26,855 nucleotides of DNA. It comes from HGM04593 sp964470845. Lineage in GTDB: Bacteria > Bacteroidota > Bacteroidia > Bacteroidales > Bacteroidaceae. Every line of letters begins with the position of its first letter. The first letter of the stretch is position 1. Shown piece by piece: positions 14,056 through 22,911 of this stretch. The stretch lies in contig CAYYEL010000023.1 in assembly GCA_964470845.1 (NCBI GenBank), positions 1 through 26,855 of the forward strand, read 5' to 3'. A program made the translations under genes and the position numbers. Under the pieces are notes generated by a model. That model had not been told where the DNA came from. It did no database searches and worked only from the letters and a program-made list of their open reading frames with translations.

Positions 14056-17000
14056 ATAAAAGCGCTAAAAAGATTCATACTCACATCAGTAGCCATTGTA
14101 TTCCTCATTTATACATTGTCGCTGCTGCTCAGGCTCGACGCTGTACAGCGTCGTGTGGCCGATTATGTATCCCAACGCATACAAAGCATCGAAAATATTC
14201 CATTAAGTATCGACGGAGTGTCGGTGCGACATTTCAACAAAATTGACATCAACGGCATTCTACTCAAAGACCTAACGGGCGACACTCTGAGCAGCATCAA
14301 GAGGCTGACGGTGCATTTTTCGCCCTTGCATCTGTTGCGAGAGGAGGTGCGTGTTAACACCGTTACCTTGGAGCGTCCTCATTTTAACATAACTCGCGAA
14401 AGAGCCGACACCGCGGCCAACATACAGTTTCTACTTGACCTTTTAGCGGGCAACGACAGCACCCCATCAACCACTCTGCCACACATCAAGATTGGTCAGC
14501 TACACATCTATGATGGCAGTTTGGGGTATAATATAAAAAGTGAACCGGCGATACAAGATGGCACATTCTCGCCTACACACATAAACATCAACAATATTTC
14601 GGCAAATATATCACTTAAGAAATTAAACGCCGACACACTGAACCTATACATAAGAAATTTTGCGTGCGACGAAACTTCGGGGTTGCATATAGAACGCATA
14701 AGAGGCAAGATTAACGCATCGAAGAGCGAGGCGACAATCAAAGATTTTACAATTGAGCTGCCCCATAGTCGTTTAGAAATACCGCTGTTTGCCGCCCAAT
14801 ATTCAGTTGACGACAGCACAAAACATCTCACCTCCTTGAAATACAGTGGCGAGATTAACGCACCGTGCATAGCAGGCTGCGACCTATCGTCCCTCGCGCC
14901 CCGAGTGAGCACACTATCCGACGTACGATTACACATTCCTTTCTCGGGCAACAACAAAAAAATAAGCATTGAGGGAGCAACGCTCTCCACTGCCGATAAT
15001 GGAGTGAGTTTAGAGGCGAGCCTGACAGCCGACAACAGCAACAGCACACCGACATATAAAGCACAGATAGCATCGTGCAACATCAACGAACGAGGCCTCA
15101 AAGAGATTGGAACACTAATTGCCGACACAATCATTGTGCAAGAGATTCAACAGAGGGCAGGCAACCTATCTATTGAGGCCGACCTTAGCTTACGCAACAA
15201 AAAAGCCGACGGCACAGCAAAGCTAACGACAAGCAGCGGCATTGTAACATTGAGCGCAACCACAGACGACAAAGGCGCGTTCCGCATTGAAAGCAACGCA
15301 CAGAATATAAATCTGGCACGCATTACCGGTAACAGTAAATTCGGATACTGCCAATTAAGCTCGACCACAAGTGGTTTTTACACCGACAGCACCAGTTACC
15401 AAGGCGATACAAGGTGTACAATCAGCTCACTACAATACAATGAGAATATTTTCTCGCCAATAACAATAGAGGGCTCATTCGACCCCGAGAGATACACTGC
15501 CACTCTCAATAGTAACAACAAGAGTCTCTCTTGCACAGCCACATTCGATGCGAACAGAGCCGACAAGAACAATCCAACCTATACAATAAACATTGATGCC
15601 GACTCAATATCACCCTACAATTTAGGGCTCACCGAGCATTTAGAAAATAGCAACATCTCATTTGAATTTGCAGCCGAAGCATCGGGCAATATCCCCGACA
15701 ACTCACTTATAAAAGCCAACCTCTACAATTTCAGACTGCAAACGCCACAGAAATATTGGAAAATAAGACATCTGCACATAACCGACAACTCACTCGACGA
15801 ACAACGTAACCTGATAATAGACTCGGATATTATTAGCGGCTACATTATGGGATACTACACATACAACAGCCTCGGCAACAGTATCATAAAAATCATAGAC
15901 CGACACATTCCGGCGCTTGCAGTAGGGAAAGGGCGTCAAAAGAGCGACAATAATTTTGTTTTTGACATAAAAATAAACAACAGCGAGATTGTAAGCCATT
16001 TATTCAATCTTCCTTTCTGCATTGAGAGCGCATCGTCAATCTCGGGCAGCATCGATGAACAACACAATCACTCACAATTATCTGCTTCACTGAATAACAC
16101 CACATTATTGGACAGCAAATATCGTGAGATAAATATCGGCGTAACCTCGAACGAGAGCCGACTATCACACAACACACAGCTCATCCGCCCCGCAAAAAGC
16201 AACGATTGGGACAACGGCGACAACGACGTCAGAATAACAGTTACAGGCGATATTTCAACCGACACTTTACTCACCAATATCGAGTGGAACAATCAGACAG
16301 CCCCCATTAACCGAGGCCGTTTGTCATTGGACATTGCCCTTGGACAGACAAGCAACGGCAACACCTCGATAGACGCACGCCTGCACCCCGGCATAATCGT
16401 ATATAACGACAGTGTATGGAGCGTGTCGAGCAGCCGCATCACAGGCGCAGGCGAAAGGTTCAGAATAGACAATTTCTCCATCCGTAACAACAAACACAGC
16501 CTCAGCATAAACGGCATTGCAGGCAACAGCAACACCGACAGTCTGACGATTGTGCTCAACAAAATAGACCTTGAGGAGTTGTTCGACATTGCCAACTTCC
16601 ACCCTGTTGATTTTGGCGGTAAGGCCAGCGGTACAGTAAATATTGCACGCATATTTGCAAGTCCCAGTTTCGCAACAAATTTAGAGGTCGAGAATTTTAC
16701 ATTTGAAAAAGGGCGAATGGGCTGGATGTCGTTCGACGGCAGTTGGAACGAGGAGAATAAAGCCATACTCCTAAACGGTCGCATTTACGACGGCACACAC
16801 GCACACAGTATCGCACGAGGCTTTGTCTCGCCCGCCAATGACACGCTCAACATAAGCGTAAACACCGACGGCGCACGCATAGAATTTCTAAATCATATGC
16901 TCGGCAGTTTCTTAGACAATGTTGATGGGCGCGTAAAGGGCGAGCTTCACATACGCGGACGAATGAAAGACGTCAACCTGTACGGCGACCTTAGTCCGAC

Positions 17001-18468
17001 GGGCAGTATGCGCCTTAAACCCACAAACACCACATATTATCTTAAAGGAGACACAATCCGTCTCACGCGTAACCGCATATCATTCGACGACGTACGCTTC
17101 ACCGACAAGCACGGCAATCAAGGCCTGCTCAATGGTGCTGTTACCCACAGCAGTCTCAAGAGATTCGGCTGCAACTTTGATATAAAGGCCAACAATCTAT
17201 TGGCCTACGACGAGCATAAATTTGGCGAAAATGGCTTTTACGGAACAGCATTCGTAACAGGCGACGCACGCTTCATTGCCAACAGCGACGGCATAAGCCT
17301 CAGCGCCGAAATTGAGACAAACAACAACTCGAAATTCGTATATAATGCAGCCGGCCCCATAGGAGCAACCGACAATAAATTTGTAACTTTCACCGACCGA
17401 AGAGCCACACACAGCACACTGATTAGCACCGACACAATTTTCGACAGCGAGCCTGTAAACGACATTCTCAGCCGTCTGCGCCTCGATTTTATGATAAGCG
17501 CGACACCGGGAATGCAGCTGCGCGTCTATACAAACACAATAACAGACGATTATATCGACCTCTACGGCAGCGGCCCCATAAACGCCGTTTATGACGAAAA
17601 AGAGGGCTTCAGTATGAAGGGGAATCTGAATCTTACCCGAGGAACATACAAATTCACAATGCAGGACATATTCCCCAAAGAGTTTGCCATACAACCGGGC
17701 AGCGCCCTCAATTTCAACGGCGACCCCTTCCTTGCCAATCTCAACCTAAAGACAATTTACACCGTACCCTCGGCCCCGCTCACCGACCTTAGTATAACAG
17801 CCGAGCGTCGAAAAAATGTAAAAGTAAATTGCCTTATGGACATTACAGGAACATTGCAGAACCCCAATCTGACATTCGGGTTAGAGCTACCCGACGGCAA
17901 CGAAGAGGAGCGCGAGCTTCTGGCAAGCGCCACCAGCACCCCCGAACAGACGAATATGCAATTCATCTACCTCATAGGCATTGGCAAATTCTACACCTAC
18001 GACTACAACAACCAATCGAACAGCAGCCAATCATCGACAATGATGGAGTCGCTAATTTCGAGCACAATATCGGGCCAGCTAAATAATATGCTATCACAAA
18101 TCACCGACAACGACAACTGGAATTTCTCGGGCAATTTCACGACAAGCGAAAAAGGATGGAACAGTATGGAGGTCGAAGGAATGCTCAGCGGGCGCCTGCT
18201 CGACAACCGCCTGCTCATAAACGGCAATTTCGGCTATCGCGACAACCCGCTTGCCAACAAAAACTTTATCGGCGATTTTGAGGTAGAATGGCTACTGAAC
18301 AAGAACGGTAACATAAGCCTTAAAGCATACAACAAGACCAACGACCGATATTTCTCAAAAACCACCCTCACCACACAAGGTGCAGGTATAATGCTGCGCC
18401 ACGACTTTAACAATTGGCTGTTCCTGCGCAAGAAAAAAGACAAAAACAGAGAAAAGACAAAAGAATAA
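14056..18468 (+). CDS. tamB: TamB-like translocation/assembly protein, probable ATA start
   Basis: TamB-family (AsmA-like) proteins are long periplasm-spanning beta-helical structures anchored in the inner membrane. They are implicated in outer-membrane protein assembly or phospholipid transport to the outer membrane. The protein, about 1470 residues, has an N-terminal membrane anchor (KRFILTSVAIVFLIYTLSLL), a very long beta-repeat region, and a C-terminal DUF490 domain over the last 300 or so residues (for example GSALNFNGDPFLANLNLKTI and LINGNFGYRDNPLANKNFIG). The start is uncertain: no in-frame ATG or GTG exists before the anchor. Position 14056 is ATA followed by AAAGCGCTAAAAAGA, which would read (M)KALKR, a typical start. 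The alternative TTG at 13993 lies upstream of the -7 box. N-succinylornithine carbamoyltransferase follows 4 bp later. Confidence 0.87.
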   Translation: MKALKRFILTSVAIVFLIYTLSLLLRLDAVQRRVADYVSQRIQSIENIPLSIDGVSVRHFNKIDINGILLKDLTGDTLSSIKRLTVHFSPLHLLREEVRVNTVTLERPHFNITRERADTAANIQFLLDLLAGNDSTPSTTLPHIKIGQLHIYDGSLGYNIKSEPAIQDGTFSPTHININNISANISLKKLNADTLNLYIRNFACDETSGLHIERIRGKINASKSEATIKDFTIELPHSRLEIPLFAAQYSVDDSTKHLTSLKYSGEINAPCIAGCDLSSLAPRVSTLSDVRLHIPFSGNNKKISIEGATLSTADNGVSLEASLTADNSNSTPTYKAQIASCNINERGLKEIGTLIADTIIVQEIQQRAGNLSIEADLSLRNKKADGTAKLTTSSGIVTLSATTDDKGAFRIESNAQNINLARITGNSKFGYCQLSSTTSGFYTDSTSYQGDTRCTISSLQYNENIFSPITIEGSFDPERYTATLNSNNKSLSCTATFDANRADKNNPTYTINIDADSISPYNLGLTEHLENSNISFEFAAEASGNIPDNSLIKANLYNFRLQTPQKYWKIRHLHITDNSLDEQRNLIIDSDIISGYIMGYYTYNSLGNSIIKIIDRHIPALAVGKGRQKSDNNFVFDIKINNSEIVSHLFNLPFCIESASSISGSIDEQHNHSQLSASLNNTTLLDSKYREINIGVTSNESRLSHNTQLIRPAKSNDWDNGDNDVRITVTGDISTDTLLTNIEWNNQTAPINRGRLSLDIALGQTSNGNTSIDARLHPGIIVYNDSVWSVSSSRITGAGERFRIDNFSIRNNKHSLSINGIAGNSNTDSLTIVLNKIDLEELFDIANFHPVDFGGKASGTVNIARIFASPSFATNLEVENFTFEKGRMGWMSFDGSWNEENKAILLNGRIYDGTHAHSIARGFVSPANDTLNISVNTDGARIEFLNHMLGSFLDNVDGRVKGELHIRGRMKDVNLYGDLSPTGSMRLKPTNTTYYLKGDTIRLTRNRISFDDVRFTDKHGNQGLLNGAVTHSSLKRFGCNFDIKANNLLAYDEHKFGENGFYGTAFVTGDARFIANSDGISLSAEIETNNNSKFVYNAAGPIGATDNKFVTFTDRRATHSTLISTDTIFDSEPVNDILSRLRLDFMISATPGMQLRVYTNTITDDYIDLYGSGPINAVYDEKEGFSMKGNLNLTRGTYKFTMQDIFPKEFAIQPGSALNFNGDPFLANLNLKTIYTVPSAPLTDLSITAERRKNVKVNCLMDITGTLQNPNLTFGLELPDGNEEERELLASATSTPEQTNMQFIYLIGIGKFYTYDYNNQSNSSQSSTMMESLISSTISGQLNNMLSQITDNDNWNFSGNFTTSEKGWNSMEVEGMLSGRLLDNRLLINGNFGYRDNPLANKNFIGDFEVEWLLNKNGNISLKAYNKTNDRYFSKTTLTTQGAGIMLRHDFNNWLFLRKKKDKNREKTKE

Positions 18469-18472
18469 GAAT

Positions 18473-19426
18473 ATGAGACATTTTACATCAGTAAACGACA
18501 TTGGCGACCTGAAAAGCGCCGTAAAAGAGGCACTTGAGATTAAGGCCGACCGTTTCAAATACAACCATCTTGGACGCAACAAGACCCTGATGATGGTATT
18601 TTTTAATTCGAGCCTGCGCACCCGCCTGAGCACACAAAAGGCTGCACTTAATTTAGGAATGAACGTGATTGTACTCGACATTAACCAAGGAGCGTGGAAG
18701 TTAGAGACCGAGCGAGGAGTAATTATGGACGGCGACCGCCCCGAACACATCCTTGAAGCAATTCCCGTAATGGGCAGCTACTGCGATGTAATAGGCGTGC
18801 GCTCATTTGCCCGCTTCGAGAGCAAGAGCGACGACTACAACGAGGTTATCCTCAATCAATTCATCAAGCACTCGGGACGCCCCGTCTTTTCGATGGAGGC
18901 AGCCACACGCCACCCTCTTCAGAGTTTCGCCGACCTTATTACAATAGAGGAGCACAAACGCGTCGAACGCCCCAAAGTGGTGCTCACTTGGGCTCCCCAC
19001 CCCAAGGCTCTGCCCCAAGCAGTGCCCAACTCCTTTGCCGAGTGGATGAACGCTGCCGACTACGATTTTGTCATCACCCACCCCAAGGGCTACGAACTCG
19101 ACCCCTCTTTTGTGGGCAATGCCCGCGTCGAGTACGACCAGATGAAAGCCTTTGAAGGCGCACATTTCATATACGCAAAAAACTGGTCGGCCTACGATGG
19201 CGAAAATTACGGAAAAGTGCTCAGTACCGACCGCAGTTGGACTGTTGGCGAGCGTCAAATGGCTGTTACCGACAATGCATTCTTTATGCACTGCCTGCCC
19301 GTGCGCCGCAATATGATTGTTACCGACGACGTAATAGAGAGCGCCAACTCTCTTGTAATTCCCGAGGCTGCCAATCGCGAAATTTCGGCAACTGTGGTGC
19401 TTAAACGCATTTTGGAGGGGCTGTAA
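18473..19426 (+). CDS. argF': N-succinyl-L-ornithine carbamoyltransferase (SOTCase)
   Basis: This enzyme transfers a carbamoyl group from carbamoyl phosphate to N-succinyl-L-ornithine in the succinylated arginine pathway known from Bacteroides. The 317-residue protein has the carbamoyl-phosphate motif in FFNSSLRTRLST (43-54) and HCLPVRRN (273-280). The residue that distinguishes succinyl- from acetyl-ornithine enzymes in family studies is Pro at position 90 (B. fragilis) versus Glu (Xanthomonas). Here residue 90 is Pro (MDGDRPEH), favouring the succinyl substrate. The start at 18473 is 4 bp after the tamB stop, so it is probably cotranscribed with tamB, an unrelated envelope gene. The 48-bp palindrome downstream ends the unit. 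Confidence 0.92.
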   Translation: MRHFTSVNDIGDLKSAVKEALEIKADRFKYNHLGRNKTLMMVFFNSSLRTRLSTQKAALNLGMNVIVLDINQGAWKLETERGVIMDGDRPEHILEAIPVMGSYCDVIGVRSFARFESKSDDYNEVILNQFIKHSGRPVFSMEAATRHPLQSFADLITIEEHKRVERPKVVLTWAPHPKALPQAVPNSFAEWMNAADYDFVITHPKGYELDPSFVGNARVEYDQMKAFEGAHFIYAKNWSAYDGENYGKVLSTDRSWTVGERQMAVTDNAFFMHCLPVRRNMIVTDDVIESANSLVIPEAANREISATVVLKRILEGL

Positions 19427-19447
19427 AAAGCTGTCGGCCGATGCGGG

Positions 19448-19495
19448 TATAAACAATTGCTATCCTTTAATATTAAAGGATAGCAATTGTTTATA
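19448..19495. terminator. 48-bp perfect palindrome between convergent genes
   Basis: Both halves (19448-19471 and 19472-19495) are exactly complementary with no spacer. The stem is AT-rich at both ends, so on either strand it reads as a hairpin ending in GTTTATA. It lies 21 bp after the SOTCase stop and 17 bp after the convergent capA-like stop. It is most likely a bidirectional terminator. Confidence 0.75.
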
Positions 19496-19512
19496 ATACC
19501 TACACGGGCGAT

Positions 19513-20628
19513 TTATGGCTGTTGCTCAAGCATTATATACTCGCACACTCCCTTATTATATTTCTCGAAAAGAGCACGACTGTCGCGCAAAAATTCGCCC
19601 ATCTTGGTGCGAGCGGCACCGTTAAGCTCAAAAGGAGGAGATGCGGCAGGCAGAATTGTAAAATTCTTCACCCCATCGCGTCCGGGACGGGCCACCCACG
19701 TAAGCGAATAGGACAAAGAGCCCATATACACAAACTCGCCGAATCGGTACATATTCATCCTGACAAGAGCCCCACCGTCGCGACCGCGGGCATACATTCC
19801 CGAGACTAAATTACCAAGAGAATATACGACGGCGTTACGTTTCTCGGTGAGAGTGTCGCGCCGCACCTCCATCGGTTGCAGGACGTGCGGATGACCACCA
19901 ATAATATGATCGACCCCCTGCTCAATGAGCCAATCGGCAAGATTACGCACCCGCGAGGGTGGCAGGCTCACATACTCGTCGCCCCAATGTATGCAGGCTA
20001 TTATAGCATCGGGGCTCTTCTCACGCGCACGCTTAATATCGGCTGCGATGGTCGCCTTATCAATAAAATTCACAATGAGGGGCGGCGGAACAGGAATACC
20101 GTTTGTGCCATACGTGTAGTTGAGTATGGCCAGTTTTATTCCTTTTTTCTCTATTATAAGCGGTACGCGACGCGCACGGTCGATACTGTCGCGATAGACA
20201 CCACAATGCTCAATGCCCAAAGAGTCCATCATCGCAAGAGTGTGCAGAGCCCCGCTACGGCCGCGGTCGAGGCAATGGTTGTTGGCAAAAAGCAACACAT
20301 CGAAGCCTGCTCCCTTTGCTGCATATAAAAAGCTGTCGGGGGCACAAAAAGAGGGGTAACCGGTGAAGCCTTTGCGGCCTATGGTTGTTTCGAGATTGGC
20401 TATTGCAATATCGGCCGAGGCAACCTCGGTGCGTATGTAGTCGTAGCAGGGCGAGTAGCTGTAAGCGCCGTCGCTGCACCGCGCAGCATCAAGCTGGCTT
20501 TGGTGCTGCATAAGGTCGCCTGCAAACAATAGGCTCAGACGCGAAAAAGGTTGCACGATGCTCTGTGCTGCCGACATTATGGCCGTCAGAAAGAGCATCG
20601 TGCATATAATTGTCCGCAAAATAGTCAT
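19513..20628 (-). CDS. CapA-like metallophosphatase family protein, exported
   Basis: The 371-residue protein belongs to the CapA/PgsA family (poly-gamma-glutamate capsule synthesis type), a calcineurin-like metallophosphatase fold. Metal-site motifs are in order: GDLM (37-40), NLET (78-81), NNH (116-118), HWGDE (214-218) and GGHPH (244-248). The N-terminus MTILRTIICTMLFLTAIMSA is a signal peptide, so the protein acts in the periplasm. Many genomes carry stand-alone CapA homologues without capsule genes, and no pgsB/pgsC partner is present here, so poly-glutamate synthesis should not be assumed. It starts 16 bp after the folD stop and is the last gene of the DUF4831-ffh-folD-capA run. Confidence 0.85.
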   Translation of the reverse strand: MTILRTIICTMLFLTAIMSAAQSIVQPFSRLSLLFAGDLMQHQSQLDAARCSDGAYSYSPCYDYIRTEVASADIAIANLETTIGRKGFTGYPSFCAPDSFLYAAKGAGFDVLLFANNHCLDRGRSGALHTLAMMDSLGIEHCGVYRDSIDRARRVPLIIEKKGIKLAILNYTYGTNGIPVPPPLIVNFIDKATIAADIKRAREKSPDAIIACIHWGDEYVSLPPSRVRNLADWLIEQGVDHIIGGHPHVLQPMEVRRDTLTEKRNAVVYSLGNLVSGMYARGRDGGALVRMNMYRFGEFVYMGSLSYSLTWVARPGRDGVKNFTILPAASPPFELNGAARTKMGEFLRDSRALFEKYNKGVCEYIMLEQQP

Positions 20629-20644
20629 TTGCGTTACTCTTGCA

Positions 20645-21523
20645 TCAATAAATTTCGTGCTTTGCCGCCAAGAGTGTGTTCTTCATCAGCGACACAATTG
20701 TCATTGGACCAACGCCACCGGGTACGGGGGTGATATATGAGCATTTGGGCGCCACATTATCGTAATCGACGTCGCCGCACAGACGGAATCCCGACTTACG
20801 GGTGGCATCGGGCACGCGTGTAGTACCTACGTCAATAATTACCGCGCCCTCTTTTACCATATTCTCCTTTAAAAAATGAGGCTGCCCGAGCGCTGCTATT
20901 ATAATATCTGCCGCAAGGCACTCCTCGGCTATATTGGCTGTGTGGCTGTGGCACACTGTTACGGTTGCATCGCCGGGAATCTGTTTCTGCATCATAAGGC
21001 TTGCTACGGGCTTACCTACAATGTTGCTGCGCCCAAGGACTACACACTTTTTACTTTTAGTGTCGATGTTGTATCGACGCAGAAGCTCCATAATTCCATT
21101 GGGAGTAGCCGAGAGGAAGCAGGGAAGGCCTATCGAGAGACGACCGGCATTAACGGGGTGGAATCCATCAACATCCTTGCGATAGTCGATGGCCTCGGTT
21201 ATTTTTTGCTCGTCGATGTGTCGCGGCAGAGGCAGCTGCACGATGAATCCGTCAACGTCGGGGTCGTTGTTCAGCTCATCTACCTTGGCCAACAGTTCGG
21301 CCTCGGTAACGTCATCCTCGTAGCGTATAAGGGTCGATGTAAAGCCGCACTCCTCGCAGGCGCGTACCTTATTGGCAACGTATGTTTCGCTGCCTCCGTC
21401 GTGTCCCACTAAGATAGCTGCCAGATGCGGACGTTTTTTTCCGTCGGCAATCATCTGTTCAACCTCTTGGGCAATCTCTTTTTTTATTGTAGCCGCAATG
21501 GCTTTTCCGTCGATTATCTGCAT
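20645..21523 (-). CDS. folD: Bifunctional methylenetetrahydrofolate dehydrogenase/cyclohydrolase FolD
   Basis: FolD interconverts 5,10-methylene-, methenyl- and 10-formyl-tetrahydrofolate in the cytosol, supplying one-carbon units for purines and initiator formyl-Met-tRNA. The 292-residue protein has family length. Motifs include SETYVANK at 45-52, with Tyr48 and Lys52 as the catalytic pair, FIVQLPLPRH, GRSNIVGKP in the nucleotide-binding domain, and PVPGGVGPMT at 266-275. The start MQIIDGKAIA is typical. It is 29 bp downstream of ffh and 16 bp upstream of the capA-like gene, consistent with one operon. Confidence 0.97.
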   Translation of the reverse strand: MQIIDGKAIAATIKKEIAQEVEQMIADGKKRPHLAAILVGHDGGSETYVANKVRACEECGFTSTLIRYEDDVTEAELLAKVDELNNDPDVDGFIVQLPLPRHIDEQKITEAIDYRKDVDGFHPVNAGRLSIGLPCFLSATPNGIMELLRRYNIDTKSKKCVVLGRSNIVGKPVASLMMQKQIPGDATVTVCHSHTANIAEECLAADIIIAALGQPHFLKENMVKEGAVIIDVGTTRVPDATRKSGFRLCGDVDYDNVAPKCSYITPVPGGVGPMTIVSLMKNTLLAAKHEIY

Positions 21524-21552
21524 ATTGTATTGTTTGGTTGGTTAGAGGTTTT

Positions 21553-22881
21553 TTATTTGAATCGTGGCATTCCTCCCATCATTTTGCCCATTTTGCCGCC
21601 TGCTACGGTCTTCATTGCTTTGCGTATCTGCTCGAATTGTTTCATCAGACGGTTAACTTCTTGCAGGGTTGTACCGCTACCGCGTGCAATGCGCTCGCGT
21701 CGCGATGCGTTTATAATGTCGGGGTTGGCACGTTCTTTGGGTGTCATTGAGTGTATTATAGCCTCGACGCTCTTAAAGGCGTTGTCGTCGATGTCAAGGT
21801 CTTTTATTGCCTTGCCCATTCCGGGAATCATTGCCATAAGGTCTTTTATGTTACCCATACGTTTAATCTGCTCAATCTGCGAGAGAAAATCGTTAAAATC
21901 GAATTGGTTACGTGCCAATTTGCGTTGCAGTTTTTTGGCCTCCTCTTCGTCGAATTGCTCTTGAGCACGCTCGACAAGCGATACAACGTCTCCCATTCCC
22001 AATATACGGTCGGCCATACGACTGGGGTGGAAAAGGTCGATTGCCTCCATTTTCTCGCCTGTACCGATGAATTTGATGGGTTTATTTACCACTGTGCGGA
22101 TAGAGAGGGCTGCACCGCCACGGGTATCGCCGTCGAGTTTTGTAAGAATTACTCCTGTAAAGTCGAGGCGGTCGTTAAACTCTTTGGCTGTGTTCACTGC
22201 GTCTTGTCCTGTCATTGCATCGACCACAAAGAGTGTCTCGCCGGGGTTTACAGCCTCTTTTATGGCTGCAATCTCTTTCATCATAGCCTCGTCGATGGCC
22301 AGACGTCCTGCGGTATCTATTATAACAAGGTTGTAGCCTTGTTGCTTGGCCTCTTTTATGGCATTGAGTGCTATCTGAACGGGATTTTTGCTATCGGGCT
22401 CGCTATAAACGGGAACGCCTATCTGCTCGCCGAGAACCTTGAGCTGGTCGATGGCTGCGGGACGGTAAACGTCGCAGGCCACCAATAGGGGGTTACGGTT
22501 TTTCTTTTTCTTGAGGTAGTTGGCCAATTTGGACGAGAATGTGGTTTTTCCCGAACCTTGAAGTCCCGACATAAGAACCACCGCCGGGTGTCCATCGTAG
22601 TTGATGTCGGCAGTGTCGCCACCCATAAGGGTGGTCAGTTCGTCGTGCACAATTTTAATCATCAATTGGCTGGGATGGATTGATGTGAGCACATTCTGTC
22701 CGATAGCCTTGTTCTTTACTGTGTCGGTAAAATTCTTGGCCACTTTGTAGTTTACGTCGGCATCGAGCAGTGCTTTTCGCACATCTTTCAATGTCTCGGC
22801 TACATTCACCTCGGTGATGCGTCCTTCACCTTTTAGTATTTTAAATGAGCGTTCAAGGCGCTCGCTAAGATTTTCAAACAT
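21553..22881 (-). CDS. ffh: Signal recognition particle protein Ffh (SRP54)
   Basis: Ffh is the GTPase subunit of the bacterial signal recognition particle. It binds 4.5S RNA and signal sequences and targets nascent membrane proteins to FtsY/SecYEG. The 442-residue protein has an N-domain (1-95), a G-domain with GLQGSGKT at 106-113, DTAGR at 189-193 and TKLDGDTRGG (around 247-256), and a methionine-rich M-domain from about 300. The RNA-binding region contains RRERIARGSGTTLQEVNRLM. The C-terminal tail GGKMGKMMGGMPRFK is short. It starts 30 bp after the DUF4831 gene. No 4.5S RNA gene was seen in the window. Confidence 0.97.
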   Translation of the reverse strand: MFENLSERLERSFKILKGEGRITEVNVAETLKDVRKALLDADVNYKVAKNFTDTVKNKAIGQNVLTSIHPSQLMIKIVHDELTTLMGGDTADINYDGHPAVVLMSGLQGSGKTTFSSKLANYLKKKKNRNPLLVACDVYRPAAIDQLKVLGEQIGVPVYSEPDSKNPVQIALNAIKEAKQQGYNLVIIDTAGRLAIDEAMMKEIAAIKEAVNPGETLFVVDAMTGQDAVNTAKEFNDRLDFTGVILTKLDGDTRGGAALSIRTVVNKPIKFIGTGEKMEAIDLFHPSRMADRILGMGDVVSLVERAQEQFDEEEAKKLQRKLARNQFDFNDFLSQIEQIKRMGNIKDLMAMIPGMGKAIKDLDIDDNAFKSVEAIIHSMTPKERANPDIINASRRERIARGSGTTLQEVNRLMKQFEQIRKAMKTVAGGKMGKMMGGMPRFK

Positions 22882-22911
22882 TTTCGTCTATATTTTTGTG
22901 TTTATCTTCGT

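Noticed and set aside
13974..14246. Alternative reading frame overlapping the tamB start
   Set aside because: It begins upstream of the tamB -7 box and ends inside tamB without recognisable features.
17197..17694. Long open frame antisense to tamB
   Set aside because: It lies wholly opposite tamB; its Cys/Val/Tyr-rich product is a by-product of tamB codon use. The same applies to other opposite-strand frames such as 14508-15134 and 16293-16784.
20876..21412. Open frame of 178 codons opposite folD
   Set aside because: It is antisense to an unambiguous FolD with all motifs intact; no independent signals support it.
21751..22488. Open frame of 245 codons opposite ffh
   Set aside because: Cys/His-rich product typical of a shadow frame; ffh on the other strand has all SRP54 motifs.
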